Assembly (NCBI GenBank): GCA_964577825.1
Contig: CAZOBJ010000102.1
Location: 1-10,823 of the forward strand
Reading direction: 5' to 3'
DNA: 10,823 bases
Source of the DNA: CAZOBJ01 sp964577825
Lineage (GTDB): Bacteria > Planctomycetota > SZUA-567 > JAFGNG01
Positions 4,968 to 10,823 of this stretch are shown one piece after another. A program made the translations under genes and the position numbers. The notes beneath the pieces are model-generated. The model was not told where the DNA came from. It did not search any database and saw only the letters and a program-made list of their open reading frames with translations. Position 1 is the stretch's first letter. Each line of letters opens with the position of its first letter.

Positions 4968-6317
4968 ATGGGTACGAGGCCTGTCAACATCCTGTTCTTC
5001 CTGCCGGACCAGCACCGGCCGGACTGGCTCGGCGGCAATTCCGACCTGCCGGTGCGAACGCCCAACCTGGACCGGCTGTGCGAGGCGGGCGTGCGGTTCT
5101 CCAACGCGTTCACGCCGTCGCCCTTGTGCGCGCCCGCGCGCGCGTGCCTGGCCGCGGCACGGGACTATGCGCACTGCCGCGTGCCCAGCAACCGGGAAAA
5201 CTTTCCCCTGGACCTGCCCACCTACTACCAGCGGCTGCACGAGGCGGGGTACCGGGCCTGCGGGGTGGGCAAGTTCGACCTGCACAAGGACCTGGCCAAG
5301 CCCAGGGCCGAGCTCGACTGGCACCTGGACGGGTCGCGGCTGCTCTCGGCCTGGGGGTTCACCGAAGGGATCGACTCCGAGGGCAAGGGCGACGGGTACG
5401 CGGCCTTTCGCGCGGCGGGCCGTCCCAAGGGGCCGTACCTCGAGTTCCTGCGCCGCCGGGGACTGGCGGACGCGTACGCGCGCGAGCACGACCAGCGCAA
5501 GCTCCATCAAAACGCGTACGTGACCGTGCTCCCGGAAGACGCCTATAGCGACAACTGGATCGCGGAGAACGGGCTGCGGTTCCTGCGCGGGTTCCCCGAG
5601 GGCCGGCCCTGGCACCTGGTCGTGAACTTCACCGGTCCGCACAGCCCCATGGACGTAACGCAGCGCATGCACGATCAGTGGGCCGAGGTGCGGTTCCCCC
5701 TGCCCGTGGACAACGAAGACACCGAATACAGCCCCGAGCACCACCAGCGGGTGCGCCAACACTACGCCGCCATGATCGAGAACATCGACCGCCACGTGGG
5801 CCGGTTCCTGGACGCGGCGCGCGAACGCGGCGACCTGGACAACACCCTGGTCGTGTATGCGAGCGACCACGGCGAGATGCTCGGCGATCACGGCCGGTGG
5901 GGCAAGGCCACGTGGCACACCCCGTCCACCGGCATTCCGCTCCTCGTGGCCGGCCCCGGCGTGGAACAGGGGGTCACGAGCGACGCACTCGTGTGCCTGC
6001 AGGACCTGGCCGCCACGTTCCTGGACGTCTCCGGCGCGGATCCCCTGCCCCGCATGGAGGCCCGGTCGCTGCGGCGCGTGCTCGCGGGCGAGACCGACCG
6101 CCACCGCGACTGCGTGGTGAGCGGCCTGCGCGACTGGCGCATGGTCTTTGACGGCCGGTACAAGCTGGTGGTGGGCGCGGAGCCCGCGCTGCTCTTGTAC
6201 GACACGCGCGAGGACGCGTGGGAGCAGCACAACCTCGCGGAGCGCGAGCCCGGCCACGTGGCCAGGCTCGAGCGCATGCTCCACGAACATGAGCGCGCCG
6301 CTGGACCCGCGGCCTGA
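4968..6317 (+). CDS. Type I sulfatase (formylglycine-dependent), no signal peptide
   Basis: A 449-residue arylsulfatase-fold hydrolase of sulfate esters. Seen: NILFFLPDQHRPDWLGG (7-23) with metal-ligand positions Asp14 and Gln15; TPNLDRLCEAGVRFSNAF (31-48); the modification motif CAPAR (54-58), in which Cys54 would be oxidised to formylglycine; GVGKFDLHKD (99-108) with Lys102; GPHSP (223-227) with His225; ASDHGEMLGDHG (298-309) with Asp300 and His301; and Lys313. All core catalytic residues of the family are present and the length is normal. The consensus LTGR that usually follows the Cys motif is changed to AAAR (62-65). The chain begins directly at the first core strand, so it should stay in the cytoplasm unless exported by an unseen route. 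The start has GAGAGG six bases upstream. The substrate is unknown; the neighbouring GH95-like and mutarotase genes hint at a sulfated deoxysugar. Confidence 0.92.
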   Translation: MGTRPVNILFFLPDQHRPDWLGGNSDLPVRTPNLDRLCEAGVRFSNAFTPSPLCAPARACLAAARDYAHCRVPSNRENFPLDLPTYYQRLHEAGYRACGVGKFDLHKDLAKPRAELDWHLDGSRLLSAWGFTEGIDSEGKGDGYAAFRAAGRPKGPYLEFLRRRGLADAYAREHDQRKLHQNAYVTVLPEDAYSDNWIAENGLRFLRGFPEGRPWHLVVNFTGPHSPMDVTQRMHDQWAEVRFPLPVDNEDTEYSPEHHQRVRQHYAAMIENIDRHVGRFLDAARERGDLDNTLVVYASDHGEMLGDHGRWGKATWHTPSTGIPLLVAGPGVEQGVTSDALVCLQDLAATFLDVSGADPLPRMEARSLRRVLAGETDRHRDCVVSGLRDWRMVFDGRYKLVVGAEPALLLYDTREDAWEQHNLAEREPGHVARLERMLHEHERAAGPAA

Positions 6318-6327
6318 CCCGGAGCGC

Positions 6328-9174
6328 CTACTGCCCGGCTTCGCCCTGCTCCCGAGTCATTTCAGACAGTACGCGCCGGGCCGCTTCGAGCTCGGCGCCC
6401 GCCTTTTCGAACTCGCCGTCGGCCATCGCCTGCTGGAAGGCGCGGAAGTGCTCGAGTGCTTGCCGCGGCAGGTCGCCCAGGGCCGGAGCGGCTCGTTGTT
6501 CGGGACGGGCCTCGGCCTCCGGGCGGCCCAGCAGGCGGTTCAGGGCGGTCTCGAAGTCCTCGTCCCACACCACCCGGGTTTGGTCGGCCAGGGCCACGCG
6601 CTTGACCTCGGGCAAGCGCGCGTCCTCGGCCTGGATGTAGATGGGCTCCGCATACAGGAGGAACAGCTTGTCCTCGTCGAAGAGCGGGATGGCCAGCAGG
6701 TTGCCTCGGATCACGCTCGATCCGCGCTGGCCCCACAGCGTCATGGCGCGCGACATCTCGGTGTCCTGGTCGATGCGCGCCTCGATCTGGCGAGGGCCGA
6801 GCACCTCGGTACCCTTGGGGAAGGTGAACACCACCAGCTCGCCGTAGTGCTCGCCGTCGCACCGGGCCGCGAGCCAGGCGCGCATCACGTTCTTGTTCTT
6901 GGGGGTGAAGGGCGTCATGAGCACGAACTCCGGGCCCTCGCCCTCGGGAAGCTGGACCATGACATAGTAGGGCATCACGTACTGAAAGGTCTCGCGGTAG
7001 CGCTCCGTGGCCAGGGCCCACACGTCCTCGCGCTGATAGAAGACCTCCGGGTCCTGCATGTGATAGGTCCCGTAGATCTCGGCCTGCAGGAAAAACAGAT
7101 CCTGCGGCACGCGGATGTGGCGGCGGATGTGCGGGGGCATCTCGGAGAGCGGCAGGAACATGTCCGGAAACATGCGCCGGTACGCGCGCAGCAACAGGTC
7201 CTCCGCGTTGATGACGTAGAAGCGCACGGTCCCCTCATAGGCATCGACCACCGCTTTCACGGAGTTGCGGATGTAATTCACGCCGTGGAACTTGCGCACC
7301 ACGCCGCGATACGGGTCCGAGTAGGGGAACGCCCGCGAGGTCGTGTACGCGTCCACGATATACTGCACCCGTCCGTCCGGGGTGAGCACGGGGTACGGGT
7401 CTTCGTCGAACTCCAGGAACGGGGCGATGGCCGCAACGCGGTCCTGGATGCGCCGGCGGAACAGCACGCGGCTGTCGCGAGTCACGTACCCGGAGAACAA
7501 GAGCCGGTGGCCGTCGAACTTCCAGGCAAAGGCGAGCTCCTTGAGAAACGAGTCCAGGGTCACCCCGCCCTGGCCCGCGTACGAGGTGTACTCGTTGGTC
7601 TCGCCCGCCGGGTAGTCGAACTCCTTCTCCTTCGTGTCCACGTACACGTGGTCGGTGGTGTTCTCGCCGTAGTAGATCTCCGGGCGCCGCACCTGCAATC
7701 TCGGCGCCGCGCTTTCCGGCGGAATGTTGCGCACGAGCAGCTTGGGCTTGCCCTGGGACAGGAACTCGTGCACGGGCAAGAGCACCAGCCCGTACCCGTG
7801 CGTGTACTTGAACTGGCGGCTCACCCAGGTCTGGGACCGGGGGTCCAGGGCGCCCTTTTCCAGCTCGCGCACGGCCAGCATGACCTGCCGGTACTCGTCC
7901 TCGATCACGTACCGGTCGATGTCCACGTCCTGGAACTGGTAGTAGAGGCGGATCTCCTGCTGTTCGCGCAGATTGTCCAACAGGGCGCGAGGGTCCCACA
8001 GCCGCACGTTGTTGAGGGTTGGGCGATTCTTCTCCGTGACGTCCTCGGTGATGTGCGGGCCGAGGCTATACTCGCGCGTGGACACGTGCGCGCTGTCGAT
8101 GCCGAAGGCTAAGCGCGTGAACCGGATGTTGTGCTCGATGTAGGGCTTCTCCACGGTGATCTCGTTGGGCGCCACGTAGAAGGTCATCACGACCAGCGGA
8201 ATGAGCCCCCGGAACACGAGCAGCAGCACCACCGCCCCAACAGCGCCCGCCCAGGCGGCCGGACGCACCTTCACTTGCGGGCGCGGCCCTGTAGTGTCCA
8301 GCCTGGCGAACCAGGTGCGCACCCGGCCCGACGCGGCCGAGGCCAGCAGCGCCACGCCGATCGCGGCGTACACGAGCACCGAGGCATAGTACCCGAGCGT
8401 GCGGTAATGCACGTCCGTGTATCCCGCGCCCGTGACCGCACCCCACTCGCTGTAGAGCAGCCGATACACGCCCAGGTAGCTGTCCCAGGCCAGCACCAGG
8501 AGAAGCAGCCCGCCCACGACGAGCGGGGCCCGGAACAGGCGCTGCTGTGGTCCGGGCCCTTCGGGCGGCGCCCCGCGCTGCTGAGCGCGGGTCCATCCGG
8601 CCATTCCGGCCGCGCCCGCGAAAATGACGCCCGCGATCAACACGAGATACAGCCAGGAGATGAGCTGCGTGTAAAAGGGCAGCCGAAAGAGATAGAACGA
8701 CACGGACTTGCCCAAAACCGGGTCCGAGAGCTCTGAGGCCGGATGATGCACGAACAGCAGGAAGGGCTCCCAGAGCTGCCCGGCGGGCAAGCCCAGGATG
8801 AACGCCACCACCGCGGCGATCAGGAACACCGCCCACCGCTCCCTGCGCTGCGCGCCGCGCAAGCTCTGGGCGGTGACCGCGGCCAGCGCCACGAACACGG
8901 CCAGGATGGCCCCGGCCGAAAGAAAGATCTGGGTGCGCAGCACGGTCCAGAACCGCGCGGGAAAGCCCACGGACTCGAACCACAGGTACTCGGTGTACAG
9001 GGCGAAGAAGACGCCGAGGCCTGCTACCAGCAGGATGGCGGCCAGCAGCACGGCCACGGCCGCCGGTAGCTTGCGCCGCCATGCTCCGCGAGGAATTCCG
9101 TCCCCCTTGGCGACCAAGCGAAAGAGCGGAATCGCCCCAAGCAGCACCACAGCGATCCCGAGGATCCGGAACAT
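6328..9174 (-). CDS. UPF0182 family integral membrane protein
   Basis: A 948-residue protein matching the UPF0182 family in length and plan; its function is not established. Seen: eight hydrophobic segments at about 4-20, 37-60, 83-104, 113-133, 171-193, 216-240, 257-281 and 308-333. The family-typical YTEYLWFESVGF (60-71) follows segment two. After the last helix comes the conserved PNEITVEKPYIEHNIRFTR stretch (336-354), which opens a large soluble domain of about 600 residues, probably extracytoplasmic. The tail (about 885-948) is charged, Ala/Glu-rich and likely helical. The ATG at 9174 has GGGAG about six bases upstream. It ends 10 bases from the converging sulfatase gene with no terminator between them. 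The aldo/keto reductase gene lies 97 bases upstream on the same strand; no clear promoter was seen in that gap, so read-through is likely. Confidence 0.93.
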   Translation of the reverse strand: MFRILGIAVVLLGAIPLFRLVAKGDGIPRGAWRRKLPAAVAVLLAAILLVAGLGVFFALYTEYLWFESVGFPARFWTVLRTQIFLSAGAILAVFVALAAVTAQSLRGAQRRERWAVFLIAAVVAFILGLPAGQLWEPFLLFVHHPASELSDPVLGKSVSFYLFRLPFYTQLISWLYLVLIAGVIFAGAAGMAGWTRAQQRGAPPEGPGPQQRLFRAPLVVGGLLLLVLAWDSYLGVYRLLYSEWGAVTGAGYTDVHYRTLGYYASVLVYAAIGVALLASAASGRVRTWFARLDTTGPRPQVKVRPAAWAGAVGAVVLLLVFRGLIPLVVMTFYVAPNEITVEKPYIEHNIRFTRLAFGIDSAHVSTREYSLGPHITEDVTEKNRPTLNNVRLWDPRALLDNLREQQEIRLYYQFQDVDIDRYVIEDEYRQVMLAVRELEKGALDPRSQTWVSRQFKYTHGYGLVLLPVHEFLSQGKPKLLVRNIPPESAAPRLQVRRPEIYYGENTTDHVYVDTKEKEFDYPAGETNEYTSYAGQGGVTLDSFLKELAFAWKFDGHRLLFSGYVTRDSRVLFRRRIQDRVAAIAPFLEFDEDPYPVLTPDGRVQYIVDAYTTSRAFPYSDPYRGVVRKFHGVNYIRNSVKAVVDAYEGTVRFYVINAEDLLLRAYRRMFPDMFLPLSEMPPHIRRHIRVPQDLFFLQAEIYGTYHMQDPEVFYQREDVWALATERYRETFQYVMPYYVMVQLPEGEGPEFVLMTPFTPKNKNVMRAWLAARCDGEHYGELVVFTFPKGTEVLGPRQIEARIDQDTEMSRAMTLWGQRGSSVIRGNLLAIPLFDEDKLFLLYAEPIYIQAEDARLPEVKRVALADQTRVVWDEDFETALNRLLGRPEAEARPEQRAAPALGDLPRQALEHFRAFQQAMADGEFEKAGAELEAARRVLSEMTREQGEAGQ

Positions 9175-9271
9175 GCGCGGCTCCCTCTCACATGGCCCAA
9201 CCGAACAGCGGGGCGCCCGCGCGTCGGCTGCACGGTCTACGCCTCAGGTATCGTGCGCGCCCACAAATCCG

Positions 9272-10279
9272 CTACCTCGGCACCGCGTATCGGCCGGGGC
9301 CGAAGTCCGCTTCATAGAACGACGCGATGCCGTCGCCCGGCGTGGCGACCTCGTCCAGGCGCGCCCGGTGGTCGTCGGTGACCTCGACCTCGAGCGCGCC
9401 CAGATTGTCCTCCAGCTGCTCCATGGTGCGCGGGCCGATGATGGGGCTGGTGACGCCGGGCTGGTGCATGCACCACGCCAGAGCGAACTGGCTGGAGGTC
9501 GTGCCCGCCTGTTCGGCGACTTCGTCCAACGCATCCATCACGTCGAAGGCGCGGTCCTGGAACTGCTTGCGGAACCGATTCTCCTTGCCCGCGTACCGGC
9601 TGCCCTGGGGCCATCCGCCCTCCCGGCTGTACTTGCCGGTCAAGAACCCGCCCGCGAGCGGCGACCAGGGAAGAACCGCGAACCCATAGGTGCGGCAGAA
9701 CGGCACAAGCTCGCGCTCAATGCGCCGGTCCAGAAGGTGATATGGCGGCTGTTCGCTCACGAACCGATTGAGCCCCAGTTCCCGGGACACCATCACCGAC
9801 TCCATGAGCTGCCAGGCCGCGAACGTGGAACTGCCCACGTACAGCACCTTGCCCGCGCGGATCAGGTCGTCGAGCGCGCGCAGCGTCTCGTCGATGGGGA
9901 TCTCGCTCATGGGCCGGTGGATCTGGTACAGGTCGATCCGGTCCGTGTCCAGCCGCTTGAGCGACGCATCGCACTGGGCCACGATGTGGCGGCGATGGTT
10001 GCCTCGGTCGTTGGGGCCCTTGCCCATGGAGCCGTGCACCTTGGTGGCCAGCACGATCTGGTCGCGCTCGCCGCTCTTCTTGAGCGCCTTGCCGACCACC
10101 TTCTCGCTCTCGCCGTCGTTGTACACGTTCGCGGTGTCGATGAAGTTGATCCCCTGCTCCATCGCCCGCTGGATAATGTCCAGCGCGTCCTTCTCGTCCG
10201 TGCGGCCTCCGAAGTTCATGGTGCCCAGGCACAAAGGGCTCACCTTCACGCCGGTGCGCCCGAGGCTGCGGTAGTCCAT
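9272..10279 (-). CDS. Aldo/keto reductase (NADPH-dependent oxidoreductase)
   Basis: A 335-residue TIM-barrel oxidoreductase of normal family length that should reduce aldehydes or ketones, or oxidise the matching alcohol or sugar, with NADP(H). The full catalytic tetrad is visible: Asp48 and Tyr53 in FIDTANVYNDGESE (46-59), Lys80 in LATKVHG (77-83) and His121 in YQIHRP (118-123). The barrel opening LGRTGVKVSPLCLGTMNFGG (6-25) and the late PIIGPRTMEQLEDNL block, which binds the cofactor phosphate, are intact. No signal peptide is seen. The ATG at 10279 follows the stop of the preceding CxxC gene by 3 bases, and its purine-rich ribosome site (GGGGAAGGG) lies within that gene, so the two are co-transcribed and probably translationally coupled. 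The class resembles YajO/YhdN-type reductases. Relatives include L-fucose dehydrogenases, which is the link suggested by the neighbourhood, but the substrate is unknown. Confidence 0.93.
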   Translation of the reverse strand: MDYRSLGRTGVKVSPLCLGTMNFGGRTDEKDALDIIQRAMEQGINFIDTANVYNDGESEKVVGKALKKSGERDQIVLATKVHGSMGKGPNDRGNHRRHIVAQCDASLKRLDTDRIDLYQIHRPMSEIPIDETLRALDDLIRAGKVLYVGSSTFAAWQLMESVMVSRELGLNRFVSEQPPYHLLDRRIERELVPFCRTYGFAVLPWSPLAGGFLTGKYSREGGWPQGSRYAGKENRFRKQFQDRAFDVMDALDEVAEQAGTTSSQFALAWCMHQPGVTSPIIGPRTMEQLEDNLGALEVEVTDDHRARLDEVATPGDGIASFYEADFGPGRYAVPR

Positions 10280-10282
10280 GGC

Positions 10283-10597
10283 TCACCCTTCCCCTGCTTC
10301 GCCGAGGTACTTGTCAAAGGTCTCCTTGGTCCAGTAGAGCTGAGTGCCGGCGCCCTCCACGGCCGCGATGAGCAGGGCCTCGGTCACCTCCTGCTTGGTG
10401 CAGCCGGCCTCCAGGGCGCGCTGAATGTGCTCGCGCGTGCAGTGCGGGCACCGGTCCGTGCAGACCAGGGCCACCATCAGGAGTTCCTTCACCTTCTTGT
10501 CGAGCACGCCTCGCTCGTTGCACGCGGCGTGGAACTCTTCAAACTTCTTGCCCAGGTCCGGCGCGTTCTGCACGTACCAAAGCGGCTTGGTCGCCAT
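10283..10597 (-). CDS. Carboxymuconolactone decarboxylase / AhpD-like CxxC protein
   Basis: A 104-residue all-helical protein of the CMD/AhpD family. Seen: KVKELLMVALVCTDRCPHCTREHIQRALEAG in pieces: KELLMVALV (37-45), the redox motif CPHC (50-53), His57 in the HCxxxH-like spacing Cys53-x3-His57, and ALEAGCTKQEVTEAL (61-75). The Cys pair and His are the proton-relay and disulfide residues of AhpD-type peroxidase partners rather than a decarboxylase signature, so a thiol redox role is more likely than carboxymuconolactone turnover. The start is the ATG at 10597, with GGGAGAGG 4-11 bases upstream; a longer frame to 10651 adds 18 residues without family likeness. It is the first gene of the unit that continues into the aldo/keto reductase. 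Confidence 0.87.
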   Translation of the reverse strand: MATKPLWYVQNAPDLGKKFEEFHAACNERGVLDKKVKELLMVALVCTDRCPHCTREHIQRALEAGCTKQEVTEALLIAAVEGAGTQLYWTKETFDKYLGEAGEG

Positions 10598-10685
10598 AGT
10601 CCTCTCCCGCCTCGTTCGGTTCGCCCCCCATCCCCATACTGCGGACCACACACCTGCGGTGCATTCTCATCGGACCTCAAAGCAA

Positions 10686-10711
10686 CCTCTGTGCCAGCCT
10701 GGGCTGAGAGG
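10686..10711 (-). terminator. Hairpin downstream of the CuA-protein gene, candidate terminator
   Basis: On the minus strand CCTCT-CAGCC (10711-10702) pairs with GGCTG (10699-10695) and, after a 4-base bulge, AGAGG (10690-10686). It begins 29 bases after the stop at 10740 and is followed by TTGCTTT, a loose T-rich run. It would separate the oxidase transcript from the CxxC/reductase unit. The bulge and imperfect T-run lower confidence. Confidence 0.4.
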
Positions 10712-10739
10712 CCATGCGCTGCGCGCGGCTCTGCTGTCT

Positions 10740-10823
10740 CTACTCATCCCCGCCCGTGGCACCGAATTCGTCCGCGAGTACCACGAGCGTCCCGTGCATG
10801 CGCTCGTGCCCCGCGCCGCAAAA
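10740..10823 (-). CDS. C-terminal end of a CuA-domain protein, probably cytochrome c oxidase subunit II (5' part outside window)
   Basis: The last 27 codons of a minus-strand gene enter from the right edge and end at TAG (10742-10740). They read FCGAGHERMHGTLVV followed by LADEFGATGGDE. The Cys-x3-His-x2-Met spacing, the CGxGH core and the following GTLVV strand match the end of the CuA site of oxidase subunit II (compare CGLGHQNMFGTIVV in the T. thermophilus ba3 enzyme). The second of the two bridging Cys, the His and the Met ligand are present; the first Cys would lie just outside the window. NosZ has the same ligand spacing but a different local sequence. Two other minus frames are also open here over this short length, so the call rests on the motif and the GC-rich third positions. 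Confidence 0.7.
   Translation of the reverse strand, partial: FCGAGHERMHGTLVVLADEFGATGGDE

Noticed and set aside
4647..6290. Minus-strand frame of 547 codons opposite the sulfatase
   Set aside because: It is the antisense shadow of the sulfatase gene, which has all catalytic motifs.
6318..6327. Possible bidirectional terminator between the convergent sulfatase and UPF0182 genes
   Set aside because: The gap is only 10 bases and contains no inverted repeat.
6148..8112. Plus-strand frame of 654 codons opposite the UPF0182 gene
   Set aside because: It overlaps the sulfatase 3' end and the UPF0182 gene in antisense and has no recognisable motif; a GC-skew shadow.
10598..10739. Promoter of the CxxC/aldo-keto reductase unit
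   Set aside because: I looked for a -35/-10 pair on the minus strand here and found none good enough to report, although a promoter is expected.
10714..10823. Plus-strand frame from ATG 10714 to the right edge
   Set aside because: It overlaps the CuA-type C-terminus in antisense, reads as Ser/Pro/Cys-rich sequence without motifs, and its ATG falls just after a hairpin better explained as a terminator for the opposite strand.

Overview
This window comes from a GC-rich bacterial chromosome with eight protein genes that can be called and bounded, two of them cut or nearly cut by the window edges (a glycosidase at the left edge and a copper-protein C-terminus at the right edge). No rRNA, tRNA, CRISPR array, insertion sequence or transposase was seen. 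The mix of a cytosolic-type sulfatase, a PAPS-type sulfotransferase, a GH95-like glycosidase, a UPF0182 membrane protein and a CuA oxidase subunit suggests a GC-rich aerobic heterotroph able to work on sulfated or deoxy-sugar glycans, as in the planctomycete/Verrucomicrobia/Hydrogenedentota type of genome. The phylum cannot be fixed from this sequence alone.

Layout. Positions 1-2075 (minus) hold a large GH95-like six-hairpin glycosidase that runs off the left edge, followed upstream on the same strand by a sulfotransferase (2204-3100). A 385-bp divergent intergenic region (3101-3485) separates these from three plus-strand genes: a signal-peptide/Asp-box/four-helix membrane protein of unknown function (3486-4355), an L-rhamnose/L-fucose mutarotase-type protein (4490-4825) and a formylglycine-type sulfatase (4968-6317). 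The sulfatase converges, with only 10 bp between, on a minus-strand unit: a 104-residue CxxC carboxymuconolactone-decarboxylase-like protein (10283-10597), an aldo/keto reductase (9272-10279, 3 bp behind it) and a 948-residue UPF0182 membrane protein (6328-9174). At the right edge a 27-residue tail on the minus strand carries the C-x3-H-x2-M ligand pattern of a CuA centre and is read as the end of cytochrome c oxidase subunit II.

How the genes may work together (inference). A GH95-like enzyme, a sulfatase, a deoxysugar mutarotase and an aldo/keto reductase could together desulfate, cleave and begin to oxidise a sulfated L-fucose- or L-rhamnose-containing glycan. The genes are on both strands and in several transcription units, so this is a neighbourhood hypothesis and not an operon. 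The most distinctive non-coding signals are a 13-bp inverted repeat (12 of 13 matching) around a good sigma70-type promoter ahead of the mutarotase gene, and a perfect 12-bp palindrome over the sulfatase ribosome binding site.
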